A stretch of DNA of 64,000 nucleotides from Aneurinibacillus sp. REN35 (GCF_041379945.2 NZ_JBFTXJ020000016.1:1-64000); one strand, 5' to 3'. Positions 37,610 to 47,647 are shown, counted from the first letter of the stretch. The notes: generated from the sequence alone by a model not told the origin. Numbers and translations: made by a program.

Positions 37610-39493
37610 TTATGAAATAATGCTACTTATCCTTTCAAACTCCACTTCTAATTCCTCTATCCATTCACCCCGAATACCAGCTACCCTCGCTACTCTCCAC
37701 CATTGCACATCATATCCTTCTCGTTGGCATTCTTTAATCGCCCATTTGATTCTGCGAATTTGAAAATCTCTTACCGATTCAATATGTTGTAGCAAGTATT
37801 CATTGGTTTGAGGCAACTTGAATAGATGCTTTTCCAGCAAGGATAATTTGCCTACTTTCTTCCCAACTCTGCTTATCGTTACTCTTTCAGGCTTATTAGG
37901 GGAATTAAGTATTTCTTCTACAATTTCCTTTACGGACTCAAGAGTTTCCACATCTCTTTTATCCCAATCCACCCGATTATTTACCATAGTAATTTGCTTC
38001 TTTTTTGGAGAGTTTGAATTTAACCACTCCCTATCATTGCGATATAGCCAAGTATAAAGACCACTATTAACCTTCCGCAGTTCCGTTTTACTCTTTTCGG
38101 GATATCGCTTCTGCAAATCCAGCCATTCATTACGAAAACTATCCTTGTTAATAAGATTGTCTTTTCTTTTATAACCGAGTTCCGCTTCGGTTTCTCCTAA
38201 ATTCTGACCATATTTCTTTACCGTATTTACATCTACCTTTAATCTTCTTGCGATTTCTCTCATACTTAAATTCATTTGAAAAAGTTCTTTTAGCTTTGAT
38301 TCCCATACTTCTCCAAACTCTTTTACTCTTCCAACCTTGTACCTATCATCTTCACTACTATCGGGTCCCTTTCGTGCGTAAACAAACCCACAGGAACAGC
38401 TAAATGTCCCAACTGGCCGCTTGATTTTACTGTCATACCGTATAGACACTTCAGTAATTACTGGCTGTAAATAATGGTCTGCTCCCGCATTTAAACATGG
38501 AAAAGGACTTTTGCCAAAAGGTAAATACTCATTTTCCTCATTCCATAAGTCTTCCAACGTAATTCCTAAAAATTGAATCATCAGCAGATGTCTAATTGGA
38601 TGAACAGTTTTACGTGGTTTTCTAACCATCATACTTAACCAGCAACTTTCATTATTAGTAACGGATGATTGGACTATCGTTAATAAATTCTCCCCATAAA
38701 ACTCAAGAAACTGCTCTCGAAGTTCTTTTTGCTTTACACTTCCATTTATATTTGCTAATCCCATCAACTTTAACCTCTCTATATATTGAGAGAAAAACCA
38801 TTCAGGTGGCTTATTGGAATAACGATTGTTTAATAGTTTATCCACATTATCTACAACTTGAATATAATTGGGGATAAATTCAGATTCTATAGCATCTTCT
38901 ATATTCTTTGAGGTTGTATGTTCTTCGGTTAAATTGCAATTGTCTACAGTTGCTGGAACAAACTCATTTTTGTTAAAGTGATGTACTAATACTTTGCTGT
39001 TGTACAGTAAGGTCTTATGCTTTGAACAAATAATAATCCCAGGAATTTGGTGACTTCTCACCCAATACACTTCTCCATATTTCTTTAATGACTCTGTCGC
39101 ACACTCTTTGCACATCCTAATATATCTATTCTCTGCAATTGTACTTGCCATAACACCTATTCGATTATGGATGCTTCCACCGCTGTTACCCTGCATAGAT
39201 TGCAAGATGCTTTTGGCACGTTCTGGCGGAAGAAAGGCACTATAAAATGGATATAAAGTGTTCTCCATTATCAAATTTTCCGCAGTATATGCACTTCCAA
39301 TCGGTAAATTGCTTATCAAGCTATCTATGTTGGCTGGTAAATCGACAACAGTAGTGACAGAACGAGAGCCAAATAACTCTTCAATGGTTGCCTTGGGGCT
39401 GATGTTCCCACTTCTTATATGGAAACGTGCTAATGTACTATATAACAACTCATTCGGATACGGTGTTGGAAAAAAACCAACCATTATTCTCAC
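37610..39493 (-). CDS. tnsD: TniQ/TnsD-like targeting protein (element 2)
   Basis: 627 aa. N-terminal TniQ domain (FFPTPYPNELLYSTLARFH), zinc site MCKECAT then IICSKHK, a central Cys cluster FSCSCGFVYARKGPD, and an HTH-like SMREIARRLKVDVNTVKKYG. The same architecture as the 617-aa protein of element 1 but clearly diverged, so it may recognise another attachment site. Its start overlaps tnsC by 4 bases. Confidence 0.88.
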   Translation of the reverse strand: MRIMVGFFPTPYPNELLYSTLARFHIRSGNISPKATIEELFGSRSVTTVVDLPANIDSLISNLPIGSAYTAENLIMENTLYPFYSAFLPPERAKSILQSMQGNSGGSIHNRIGVMASTIAENRYIRMCKECATESLKKYGEVYWVRSHQIPGIIICSKHKTLLYNSKVLVHHFNKNEFVPATVDNCNLTEEHTTSKNIEDAIESEFIPNYIQVVDNVDKLLNNRYSNKPPEWFFSQYIERLKLMGLANINGSVKQKELREQFLEFYGENLLTIVQSSVTNNESCWLSMMVRKPRKTVHPIRHLLMIQFLGITLEDLWNEENEYLPFGKSPFPCLNAGADHYLQPVITEVSIRYDSKIKRPVGTFSCSCGFVYARKGPDSSEDDRYKVGRVKEFGEVWESKLKELFQMNLSMREIARRLKVDVNTVKKYGQNLGETEAELGYKRKDNLINKDSFRNEWLDLQKRYPEKSKTELRKVNSGLYTWLYRNDREWLNSNSPKKKQITMVNNRVDWDKRDVETLESVKEIVEEILNSPNKPERVTISRVGKKVGKLSLLEKHLFKLPQTNEYLLQHIESVRDFQIRRIKWAIKECQREGYDVQWWRVARVAGIRGEWIEELEVEFERISSIIS

Positions 39494-41154
39494 CCCACAC
39501 TGAAGAAATCATTTTCTATCACTTTAATAATTCCTTTTTCTTTAAGTGCTTCATGGGCAGATAGACCATTTGCTTTTCCTTCCGAAACAATCAATCTTAA
39601 ATCTTGCTTGTTTTGCAACTCCATTTTCTTTGGTAATTTAGTCGGTTTAGGGCTACTTTCTTCTATATTTATAGACAGCTTAAACGCCTCTTTTACAATC
39701 CCCTTTATATCAAATTCTTGTCCTTGCTTTTCAATCACAGTATCAATACACTTTTTTGCCTTGCCTGGTTCAACATCCAACTCAATTAACTTTAAGATAG
39801 ACTGTTCCCTCACGTTTTCCTTCCAATTTTTCTCCTGCTTTTTCTTCGCTTTTTGAATTTCTTTTATTTTATTGTTCATAGAAACAGTAGAAAATTCCTG
39901 ATTAATAAACCCTTCTACATCTATAGGTGCGATATCTTCGTATCTCGAAATAGCTTTAATGTCGCCACTTCTTATAGCATTAATCATCGGCTGAATTAGT
40001 TGCAAATTCTCTCTTGCCACTTTTCTTATTAATGCAGGAGTTATTTGTTCCTTACCACTGGAAATTGCCTTTACTTGAGCCATGACAAAAAGTTTAATCG
40101 CAATATCTGTTATTCCGCCAGATTCATCATATAAAATATCTTTAAACTCTTGTGTAAGAGCAGTTGGCTTTCTCACCCACTGATAATCCCACATTCCTTC
40201 GAGAATTAAATCCCAATTAAAATCCTTTTTCATGCGTTCTATCACCATATCACCCTGACCACTGCCTCTTCGTGCTTGGCGGAGGTCGCCTCTTAAATAA
40301 GGAAGTGCCTTTGGTGTTCCTATCAAAAGAATAGGAGTTCCCATATTAGATAAGTAATGAAAGAAGTTCATCATTTTTTCTGCTCCACCAGATTTGGCAA
40401 CGCTCAGCGACTGCACCTCGTCTATTACCAGTAGTCCAACCCCATGAACCCTAAGCATTTGAGATAAAGCAGGTTGCATGGAGGCTATGGGCATTCTTGC
40501 TGAACCAAACCGCTTATAATAGCTTGTACCCAATAAACTATCCAAGCTCCTATATGCATCAATACAAACGCCTTTAATATTTCCATCGAATGAACAATCT
40601 AATTTAAGCCAGACCAACTGATACATATTAAAATCATTATTCTTATAGCGAGAATGAACAATAAGTTGTGGCAGAGCTGATAGTACCACATTTATCATTC
40701 GGCTTTTACCGATTCCTGATGGTCCCAAAATCGTCATTGCAGAAGACGTGCTTTTTAAATTGCCATTGTACATATCTATGTTTGCGTTTAGAATCGACTT
40801 GTAGTTTTCGTGCAATCCTTGAGCGAATTCTGGTTTAAAAGGATTTTTATGAACATAACCCATACGAATCATCCTGGAGACCCTTGACTCCAAATCAAGC
40901 GTTTGAAAAATTGGCTGGTAATATTGGAATAATCGCTGGACAAGGTGCAGTCTTATATGACTATCCAAGTTACGTTCATTTTCATTAAAAGGTGGATAAT
41001 AGGCTAATTTATCAACTACCTCCTCCTTTGAAAGAATGGGAGGAAGAGCTTCGATAAAAGGATTGTTTCTGTATTCCATCACTTCCTGGTCTCTATATTT
41101 TGCCATTACAGCTTCTCCACCGTTTGGAATTATTACTTTATTCTGTTTTTCCAT
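39490..41154 (-). CDS. tnsC: TnsC-like AAA+ ATPase (element 2)
   Basis: 554 aa. Walker A GPSGIGKS (144-151) and Walker B GLLVIDEVQS (D245, E246) are intact. It shares the IVWLKIDC/LVWLKLDC region and the RRGSGQGD/RRAASEGA sensor region with the element 1 TnsC. It overlaps tnsB by 17 bases. It connects TniQ to the transposase and provides target immunity in related systems. Confidence 0.9.
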   Translation of the reverse strand: MEKQNKVIIPNGGEAVMAKYRDQEVMEYRNNPFIEALPPILSKEEVVDKLAYYPPFNENERNLDSHIRLHLVQRLFQYYQPIFQTLDLESRVSRMIRMGYVHKNPFKPEFAQGLHENYKSILNANIDMYNGNLKSTSSAMTILGPSGIGKSRMINVVLSALPQLIVHSRYKNNDFNMYQLVWLKLDCSFDGNIKGVCIDAYRSLDSLLGTSYYKRFGSARMPIASMQPALSQMLRVHGVGLLVIDEVQSLSVAKSGGAEKMMNFFHYLSNMGTPILLIGTPKALPYLRGDLRQARRGSGQGDMVIERMKKDFNWDLILEGMWDYQWVRKPTALTQEFKDILYDESGGITDIAIKLFVMAQVKAISSGKEQITPALIRKVARENLQLIQPMINAIRSGDIKAISRYEDIAPIDVEGFINQEFSTVSMNNKIKEIQKAKKKQEKNWKENVREQSILKLIELDVEPGKAKKCIDTVIEKQGQEFDIKGIVKEAFKLSINIEESSPKPTKLPKKMELQNKQDLRLIVSEGKANGLSAHEALKEKGIIKVIENDFFSVG

Positions 41155-43324
41155 ACGTTCTCTCCTTCTGCTTCTTTCTTAATAGGGCCATTTCATTTTC
41201 AAACTCTTCTGGTCCCTCTTCAGGTTCTTGATTATTCATTCTATTAAATGAAAGAACTTGTCCCTTTTCGTTCGTCACTTTCTTATCAAGTTCAAATGCC
41301 TCATTTTCTTTGTTAATCATCTTTTCTATTTGCCTATTTTTACGAATTCCCTTTAGTTTTTGTGTCTTGCTCTCAGTTTCATCCTGCTGTTCCCTCGTCA
41401 TTTTCTCTGCTTCTTGAACGATATTTTCTATCTCTGAAATTAAATCAATTTTGGATTGTAACTGTTCATCCTCTTTTTGCTTTTTCAGTAACTTTTCATA
41501 TTCCTGTAAGTATTCAAACTCTTCAATACTCTTGTTTATGTGAACTTCTTGGTATTCCAGAAGGTGGCATTTCTCAAATTCTTTTCCGTCTTCCTTCTTT
41601 ATATATATGAAGTTTAAATTTCTTGGGTCATAGGATATATGAATCTTTTCTCCACTACCACTTATACGAACACGTTCAAAACTACCTTCTCTAATAAGAT
41701 TTGAAGAAGTGTAAAATAACCCTTTGAATTTAATTCCTTTACCAGTTATATAAGCATTTGCAGTTGGCATCAGACACAATTTCACAGTATCTTCTGAAAC
41801 AGAACGCAATAAACCAGCACGATTTTTCATTCCCCAATTCCATAACTTTATTGGAATAGGCTCTATATCATCGCTAATCATCATTTCTTCACGATTATAA
41901 TTAGAAAGCCAACTTTGGTTATATTCGAGAATCGAATAAATCATAACTTGGGTAAATTGGAACAAATCGAGAACGCTATCAAGACGATAATCTCGGCTTC
42001 CTCTCTTACGGAAATCAGTTTTCACAGTTCCAGGTAAAAATGGTTGTACGGATTTCTCATTAATAATTTGAAATTTTCTTTCTACAAAAGGTTTCATATC
42101 GGCTCTATAGGGACTTGTGTTCTGTACTTTAACATGTAAGGAACTAACAAGTGTCTCAACCATCTTACCCTGCAACTCTCGGTCAGCTATCAAAGTATCG
42201 CAAAGATGGCGGGATGGCCATTGCTCCTCTATAATCTCAATATCGTACTCTTTGCAAAAATCCACTTTATTACTTGCCGAATTAGCAAGAGCACTCATAG
42301 CCCCATTCCAAGAAGGTCCTTCTAAGCCCACATATAGTCCTGTAATCATCATGGAAAACTTGTCCACACAGAGGTAGATGACGGGCCTTCCGATTATCCA
42401 ATTTCTGTTATATCTGGAGACTAAGTAAACATCAGCAATGGTGGCATCAATTTCGTAATAACCTGGTCCATAAGCCTCTACTGTAGAGTTACCAAATAAT
42501 GCTCTATGATTTTGCAAATACTCTTTCGACCCCTGCCTTGAGTATATTTCCTTCTTCAAGTTTCGCTCCTTATAAAAGAAGTATTTAAACTGTCCAAAGG
42601 TTGGAACTTCACTGGATGGTTTTAATATTGGCTTCCTAATGCCTCCATCTATCCTGTAACCATCTGCATAAAATTCCTTCCTCATTAACTGGTATGCAGT
42701 GTTTAAGGAGTTACCAGACTTTGTATAGTAAAATTTATTAAGTGCTATCCTAAATATCCGTTTCGTTTCTTCATTGACATTTACACCTTCACCCACAATA
42801 TCTTTATATTTTTTTGGTCTCCCCCTTTTTTTACCTGTTGCTTGTTTTTCCTGAGACCTCCCTATATTCTTGTAATCTGGCAAAAGGGCATTCATGTGTT
42901 TTCCCCTTTGCCAATATCGCCTTAAATACTTGTAGACTGTTTTATTACTTACTCCAAATTTTCCACTTGCCTTTTTAACAAGTTCTGCACGTTTCTTTGC
43001 ATTAAAAACTTCTGGTTCATTTTCTTTCTCCGCAATGGCTTTTATTATCTCCCATGCTTTATTCCGAATCTCCTTCTCTTTTTCACTAATCTCATTATCA
43101 TTTCTAAAAATTTGGAAAGGGTCATCTTTAATAACGGTTGCACCTTTAATCTCAATATCATTAACAATGTCTTCTACATTTTTATATATTGGAGTGCTCT
43201 TGTTAGCATAAATATCAATCAAAACTGCAACTGTATAATCACTGCTAATCCACAATATTCTTTCAACGGTATCCTTTAACGAATCTCCCGTATAACCGAT
43301 TAACGTATTAACGGTCAATAGCAA
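41138..43324 (-). CDS. tnsB: TnsB-like DDE transposase (element 2)
   Basis: 728 aa. N-terminal HTH region (VSNKTVYKYLRRYW), a DDE core with D293 (YEIDAT), D381 (LIADRE) and E415 (PFVERKF), then a beta-barrel and a charged C-terminal tail (from about residue 590) of the type that contacts TnsC. Full length, unlike the element 1 copy. It carries out 3'-end cleavage and joining. Overlaps tnsA and tnsC. Confidence 0.92.
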   Translation of the reverse strand: MLLTVNTLIGYTGDSLKDTVERILWISSDYTVAVLIDIYANKSTPIYKNVEDIVNDIEIKGATVIKDDPFQIFRNDNEISEKEKEIRNKAWEIIKAIAEKENEPEVFNAKKRAELVKKASGKFGVSNKTVYKYLRRYWQRGKHMNALLPDYKNIGRSQEKQATGKKRGRPKKYKDIVGEGVNVNEETKRIFRIALNKFYYTKSGNSLNTAYQLMRKEFYADGYRIDGGIRKPILKPSSEVPTFGQFKYFFYKERNLKKEIYSRQGSKEYLQNHRALFGNSTVEAYGPGYYEIDATIADVYLVSRYNRNWIIGRPVIYLCVDKFSMMITGLYVGLEGPSWNGAMSALANSASNKVDFCKEYDIEIIEEQWPSRHLCDTLIADRELQGKMVETLVSSLHVKVQNTSPYRADMKPFVERKFQIINEKSVQPFLPGTVKTDFRKRGSRDYRLDSVLDLFQFTQVMIYSILEYNQSWLSNYNREEMMISDDIEPIPIKLWNWGMKNRAGLLRSVSEDTVKLCLMPTANAYITGKGIKFKGLFYTSSNLIREGSFERVRISGSGEKIHISYDPRNLNFIYIKKEDGKEFEKCHLLEYQEVHINKSIEEFEYLQEYEKLLKKQKEDEQLQSKIDLISEIENIVQEAEKMTREQQDETESKTQKLKGIRKNRQIEKMINKENEAFELDKKVTNEKGQVLSFNRMNNQEPEEGPEEFENEMALLRKKQKERTYGKTE

Positions 43325-44153
43325 TTTTTATTTCACCCTGCCTTTCTTGCGGAACAATCTCTAAAACTTCTGCCGATTGGTTTAATTCAATCTTCTTATT
43401 CATATCTATTTTTATCTGTTTTGTTGTTAATAAATGTTTAAATAGCAACAACCCTGAACCAGCTTCAAGATTTAGTTGAGAATCAACTGAACTTGTTATC
43501 TCCCGAACTGGTCTTTTATTTTTATAGAGTGATTCCAAAAGAATTCCTGAAATATACGAAATATCACCTTTAGTAAAATCCGTTGTTTCCTCTAAAAACC
43601 TCGCTGGATGTATCCACTCGATGTTTTTCGCCTTAACTATTGGAAGCTCCTTTTGGGTTAATAACGCCCAATCAATACCTTTTTTCCAAAAATAACGTCT
43701 TATTAACTCGAAGCGTTCAATCACTGCCTTTCTTTCCAATTCATGACTTGCTTTAACACTCCTTGCAACATCATAGGTATTTCCGTCATTTCCCCTAACT
43801 GTAATTAGAAAGGTCGTGGTTAAAATGTAGGGAAATCCCGATTGTTTATCCTTAAATTTCCTTATATCTATATCTTCTTGCTCCCCAACTACTTCTTCAA
43901 AATCGTATAAAGGCACATGCTCTTTCACTTGTAAAATTGAATCGTCAAACTCAGTTAGGTAGAAGAATCGTGTTTCTATATCCGACAGTAGGTGGACAAT
44001 CCGATTACATCGCCAAGTTCTTAAACGACTGCTTCTGCCAACCGAGCCGAAGTCCTGCACTCGAATAAATCCTTTATAGGATTCAAATTCTCCCTGTCCT
44101 CTACCTTCCTTTATATACCTTTGTAATTTTTCCTCGTTCCACTCACTTCTCAT
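43308..44153 (-). CDS. tnsA: TnsA-like endonuclease lacking the catalytic Asp
   Basis: 281 aa TnsA family protein. The N-terminal domain has the restriction-endonuclease-like fold; E68 (YLTEFD) and K134 (RSVKAS) occupy the usual positions. The central acidic residue, Asp in TDFLV of element 1 and in Tn7 TnsA (D114), is Thr here ([10 protein letters not shown]114; codon ACC). REQ of the next motif is also changed, to KEH. TnsA active-site mutants of Tn7 are known to shift transposition from cut-and-paste to cointegrates. The gene is otherwise intact and overlaps both the recombinase and tnsB genes, so it is likely expressed as a structural partner. Confidence 0.88.
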   Translation of the reverse strand: MRSEWNEEKLQRYIKEGRGQGEFESYKGFIRVQDFGSVGRSSRLRTWRCNRIVHLLSDIETRFFYLTEFDDSILQVKEHVPLYDFEEVVGEQEDIDIRKFKDKQSGFPYILTTTFLITVRGNDGNTYDVARSVKASHELERKAVIERFELIRRYFWKKGIDWALLTQKELPIVKAKNIEWIHPARFLEETTDFTKGDISYISGILLESLYKNKRPVREITSSVDSQLNLEAGSGLLLFKHLLTTKQIKIDMNKKIELNQSAEVLEIVPQERQGEIKIAIDR

Positions 44154-44952
44154 TTCTTACACCAGCTTTTCTGTTTCTATTAATTAGAGCTTGTACTTTC
44201 CCAAATACGACCTTATTTATCAACGGTTTATGATTCCCCTCGATTATCAAATCACTGTGTCTTAAAACACCTTTATAAAAATCATTCTTTAGTATCCCAA
44301 CCAAGGCCTGTTTGCTAAATCTGTTCCCCCTACTGCTTCTTACCCCAGAGTTGTCTAAATACTTTTTAAGTTTCCCAAGACTGCGTAACTCCAAATACTT
44401 TTTGAAAATCAATTCGATAATGGCCGCTGTTTCTTCATCAACAATAATCTTTGCTTTATCATTCCACTTATAGCCAAGAGGAGCATTCCCACATGCTTTA
44501 TCGCCCATTTTAATTTTTGTTCTACGGCCTTTGTTGAGCTTCATAGCGATACTCATTCTCTCATATTGGTCGAGCAATTCCATCATCCCATTAACCAAAA
44601 AGTCATTTGGATTTTTCGTGTAAATTCCGCTGTAATTAGGCTGTTCAATGCTGATAACGTCAGCCGAATGCTTCTGAAATTCTCTGTGAACTAAAACTTT
44701 GACTGTATCACTTCTCCAAAGTCGGGAGGTGTTTAATACTACAACTTTCTTTACTTCACCAAAAGAACTAATTAAATCATTTAATCCGTCTCTGTTTGCA
44801 ATCGTTCCAGAGATTCCCTCATCTCGAAATACTTCAATTAGGTCGTATCCATTCTTTTGGCAAAAGTCTATAATTGCTGATTCCTGCGTTTTTAACCCAT
44901 ACCCATCCATTTGAGTTTTTGTACTAACCCTTATATATCCAAAAACATCCAA
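44143..44952 (-). CDS. Serine recombinase with resolvase and recombinase domains
   Basis: About 269 aa from TTG 44952 (GGGGGAAG upstream); a TTG at 44982 (279 aa) lies inside a palindrome and has no ribosome site. The catalytic domain carries [10 protein letters not shown] (nucleophile Ser) and the arginine motif NTSRLWRSD; residues 150-260 match a short Recombinase domain. It lacks the long zinc-ribbon/coiled-coil C-terminus of large integrases. It overlaps tnsA by 11 bases and is the first gene of the tns operon, which suggests a role in resolving cointegrates. Confidence 0.88.
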   Translation of the reverse strand: MDVFGYIRVSTKTQMDGYGLKTQESAIIDFCQKNGYDLIEVFRDEGISGTIANRDGLNDLISSFGEVKKVVVLNTSRLWRSDTVKVLVHREFQKHSADVISIEQPNYSGIYTKNPNDFLVNGMMELLDQYERMSIAMKLNKGRRTKIKMGDKACGNAPLGYKWNDKAKIIVDEETAAIIELIFKKYLELRSLGKLKKYLDNSGVRSSRGNRFSKQALVGILKNDFYKGVLRHSDLIIEGNHKPLINKVVFGKVQALINRNRKAGVRNEK

Positions 44953-44980
44953 CTTGTTCTTCCCCCACTTATATGTAGTC

Positions 44981-45071
44981 AATTATTATTCATAACATCT
45001 GACTTAAAAGCTGAAAAAATATAGGACTATCAATGTCCAGTTGCTCTTTAAGTCGTATGTTAATGAATTGG
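44981..45071. promoter_or_regulatory. Long imperfect palindrome upstream of the recombinase
   Basis: The arm ending near 44981-45012, read as its reverse complement, is GCTTTTAAGTCAGATGTT. The right arm (45043-45067) reads GCTCTTTAAGTCGTATGTT. The match continues with ATGAAT in both. The centre contains GGAC-N7-GTCC. Position and symmetry fit a resolvase res site or an operator; this is inference. Confidence 0.5.
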
Positions 45072-45141
45072 TCAATTTATTAGTTAGTTGCATAGCCCTT
45101 TTCGGTATCACCCCCTTGAATATAGTCATTGGGTATAAAAA

Positions 45142-45192
45142 ATAGCCAGTAGTCAATCCAAATGGTTTTTTTTGGAAAGACTACTGGCTATT
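45142..45192. terminator. Bidirectional terminator with long stem
   Basis: 13-bp perfect stem ATAGCCAGTAGTC/GACTACTGGCTAT, with an inner TCCAAA/TTTGGA pairing and T runs on both outer sides. It separates the unknown-gene block from the second tns operon. The flanks carry nested inverted repeats AGCCCTTTTCG (45094) / CGAAAGGGCT (45212) and ACCCCCTTGA (45110) / TCAAGGGGT (45271). Confidence 0.8.
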
Positions 45193-45358
45193 CTAATTTT
45201 TTTATAAAAGTCGAAAGGGCTGAATCTTATCCCCCGCCCTTAGATGTTTTTCTTTTGTCATCATCTTATCTCAAGGGGTAACAAAACTCAAGCATAAATT
45301 GATTGAAAAATTCCAACATACACATCCAAAAGAAACCAAACTGATATTGCTATAACGT

Positions 45359-45571
45359 TCAAAGTTCACTCAGATTAGTAAGATAAACAGCATTACTGCT
45401 ATCGTTCTTGTCTACAATAGAGTCCTTAGTAAAAATGTATTTGCTACTATCCAGTGTTTTCCTAATGCTTCTGAAATAGGTTTCTGCCTCTCTCCTTGTA
45501 TAGAATATTTCTGTGTTCCCCATATTCCCCCAACACTCGACAGCCCAATTCTTTTCCATTTTTAATTTCAT
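45359..45571 (-). CDS. Small unknown protein
   Basis: 70 aa. Begins MKLKMEKNWAVECWGN, contains YTRREAETYFRSIRK and ends in a neutral tail. An AAAGGG precedes the first ATG; the internal ATG at codon 5 is also possible. Last gene of the unknown block, followed by the long-stem terminator. Confidence 0.5.
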   Translation of the reverse strand: MKLKMEKNWAVECWGNMGNTEIFYTRREAETYFRSIRKTLDSSKYIFTKDSIVDKNDSSNAVYLTNLSEL

Positions 45572-45769
45572 CCCTTTATTCCGAGTTTCTTCTATTATAT
45601 ATCTTATATTTTATAAATCTGGATTCATTTATACAAGACCCTTGTTCTTTAAACTGACCCTCACCTTCCTAAGTTATCATACCTCAATAAATATGAAGAA
45701 AATCTATTCAAATTACAGGCAAAAAGAAAAAAACTGCAATAATTAACTCGCAGTTCTTCTAAGGCTGTC

Positions 45770-46042
45770 CTAACCCAAGTTCTTCTTAATTCTTATTCCA
45801 ATCCTTTTACTTAGTTTTATATTGATAATCAGACCTCCTATACACATCACACCAATCACACCAGTAAACAAACCCATCAAAAATGTCATTTCTTTTGTAA
45901 TATAATCGCTAATATTTATTACCATAATAAGAATGATAAGGGCAAATATTGTTCTCCGATGGCTTTTCAATATTCTCATGCTCTTTTTATCATCTTCAAG
46001 ATTACTATTTATTCGATGGACTGACCCTAACATATTTAGCAC
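45770..46042 (-). CDS. Small two-pass membrane protein
   Basis: 90 aa with two hydrophobic segments (TIFALIILIMVINISDYI and LMGLFTGVIGVMCIGGLII) and a basic C-terminus. No family recognised. A GAGG-containing leader lies close to the start. Confidence 0.5.
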   Translation of the reverse strand: MLNMLGSVHRINSNLEDDKKSMRILKSHRRTIFALIILIMVINISDYITKEMTFLMGLFTGVIGVMCIGGLIINIKLSKRIGIRIKKNLG

Positions 46043-46143
46043 TTTCTCTGCCTCCTTTTTTGTCGTTGTATTTTATTATAGATTTAGCGAAGATATCTAT
46101 AATCTAAAATAATGGAAACTGAAGGAGAATTACTAAGCCCTGA

Positions 46144-46326
46144 TTAATCATCTTCTAATAGGGGATTTTTCTTATAAACTACAAATTGCTTTATCTCCTC
46201 TTCCGTTAAGTCTTCTACATCGACATTTTTCGATTTACAATACTCCAGCAATGCCCGAACTTTGACTTTATAATGTGATGGAACAGCATAGACACCATCA
46301 TTAATATCAAAATCATCATCAAACAT
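46144..46326 (-). CDS. Small acidic unknown protein
   Basis: 60 aa from the ATG preceded by GGAGGTG; a start 5 codons upstream falls in the ribosome site itself. Acidic, with a helical middle (KVKVRALLEYCKSKNVDVEDL). Not recognised. Confidence 0.55.
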   Translation of the reverse strand: MFDDDFDINDGVYAVPSHYKVKVRALLEYCKSKNVDVEDLTEEEIKQFVVYKKNPLLEDD

Positions 46327-46365
46327 TATAAACACCTCCATTTACCCAGATATATTCTCAATACC

Positions 46366-46908
46366 TCAATCAATAAAACATTTAAAAGTTCCTGCAATTT
46401 TCCATTTCTTACTTGACTCTCTTATGTTATTTTCAATATATTTCAAGAATGCACCATATCCCTCCATATATATTTTGCCCTCAATAAAGAACACCAACAT
46501 CGAGAATTCCACTCTTAACAAATCCCATGCTGACACCTTTACTTCGTCAGTAATAATATTGGATTGAAAACAAGGAAATCTCCCCTCTTCTGCCAGTTCA
46601 ACTAACTCTTTTAATGATGATAATTCACCCATCATTTCCGAAGCCGATTCAAAACAATCTGTGTCCCATTGCTCTTGAGGACACATCGAATATTGATATT
46701 GCATAAATTCCTGCATTTGTTCTAAGGCTACCGTTTCTTTAATCTCAAAAATGACTTCTTCATGAGTTTCATTTATTTCGTACAAGGTAATATCTAAGTG
46801 TTTATTTAACTCATTTATCAATCCTTCTAATGTAACCTCTAACTTATCCAATCTTTTTTTATCAACTTCCAATCTATAACAAATTCCCATTTGCAGATAT
46901 TGCCCCAT
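46366..46908 (-). CDS. Unknown 180-aa protein
   Basis: 180 aa with a strong AAAGGAGAGGGAG leader. Acidic and soluble, no membrane segment. It begins MGQYLQMGICYRLEV; the C-terminal half has FSMLVFFIEGKIYMEGYG. No family recognised. Part of a same-strand run of small genes. Confidence 0.6.
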   Translation of the reverse strand: MGQYLQMGICYRLEVDKKRLDKLEVTLEGLINELNKHLDITLYEINETHEEVIFEIKETVALEQMQEFMQYQYSMCPQEQWDTDCFESASEMMGELSSLKELVELAEEGRFPCFQSNIITDEVKVSAWDLLRVEFSMLVFFIEGKIYMEGYGAFLKYIENNIRESSKKWKIAGTFKCFID

Positions 46909-46935
46909 TATTCTCCCTCTCCTTTACCTCTATCC

Positions 46936-47370
46936 TTACTTCCTGCCTTCTCCCTGTTCCTTTATATATTCAATCAACAACTTTTTCAGGTCCATCGATA
47001 AAATCTTAGAACTGCTTATTATTTCTTGGGGAGGTGTGTCTTCGATATCTCTCTTTGCAGATTCCAAACGATATTGATAAATCCTTCCCATTGATTCTTG
47101 GTCAAAAAATTCGTCATTTTCTACATAACTATCAAATTTATCTTTCACATATTCTACGAATTCCGACTGTTCCACTACCTCCACAGCTCGATGATAACAA
47201 ATTCGACAGTGCTCTATAATTTTTGGCAATGGCAAATAACCCAAACAATTTACTGCTAATTGCATCCTGCTTTCATCAGATACTTTTGCTGAAATAATTT
47301 TTAAAGCCTCAACAAATCCAGCTTCAAAACCTTCATTATAACCAATTTTATATGGTTCAGTATCCCTCAT
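46936..47370 (-). CDS. Unknown 144-aa protein
   Basis: 144 aa from the ATG with GGTGGAG 6 bases upstream; it overlaps the DUF2442 gene by 14 bases. N-terminal repeat-like YNEGFEAGFVEAL, mostly helical. Not recognised. Confidence 0.55.
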   Translation of the reverse strand: MRDTEPYKIGYNEGFEAGFVEALKIISAKVSDESRMQLAVNCLGYLPLPKIIEHCRICYHRAVEVVEQSEFVEYVKDKFDSYVENDEFFDQESMGRIYQYRLESAKRDIEDTPPQEIISSSKILSMDLKKLLIEYIKEQGEGRK

Positions 47371-47647
47371 GCTCTTCTCCACCTTCATTCCCAAATATAT
47401 GGTCTATATTTACACTTTCCGAATATAAATGTTCAGGCTGAAAATCTACCCCATTTTCCCAAGCAACCGTACCCGCTACGTTGTCAACCATTGCTGTTCG
47501 GAACATATCAATATCATCACGTACTTCTTCTAATAATCCTTTATCATCTTTCAAAAATTGTTTAACATTTAAGAGTCGATATTCCTTGTTATTAAATTCC
47601 ATAATTAAATGAAATGAGGTGGTTGCATAAACCGATGTTAATCTCAT
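47357..47647 (-). CDS. DUF2442-like protein
   Basis: 96 aa resembling the DUF2442 family: MRLTSVYATTSFHLIMEF then YRLLNVKQFL and TVAWENGVDFQPEHLY, the usual order of short beta strands ending in a W-N-G-D motif. DUF2442 genes often accompany toxin-antitoxin-like HigB/DUF4160 genes; no such partner is seen here. Its ATG overlaps the preceding stop (ATGA). Confidence 0.65.
   Translation of the reverse strand: MRLTSVYATTSFHLIMEFNNKEYRLLNVKQFLKDDKGLLEEVRDDIDMFRTAMVDNVAGTVAWENGVDFQPEHLYSESVNIDHIFGNEGGEEHEGY

Larger units (their letters stand above)
37442..45071. mobile_element. Tn7-like transposition core 2 with serine recombinase
   Basis: Five overlapping minus-strand genes: serine recombinase, tnsA, tnsB, tnsC, tniQ. 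All reading frames are intact. Terminal TnsB-site clusters were not recognised with confidence, so the limits given are those of the operon and not of the transposon. The cargo could be the small genes and metal resistance to the left, the unknown genes and Qat cluster to the right, or both. Confidence 0.75.
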
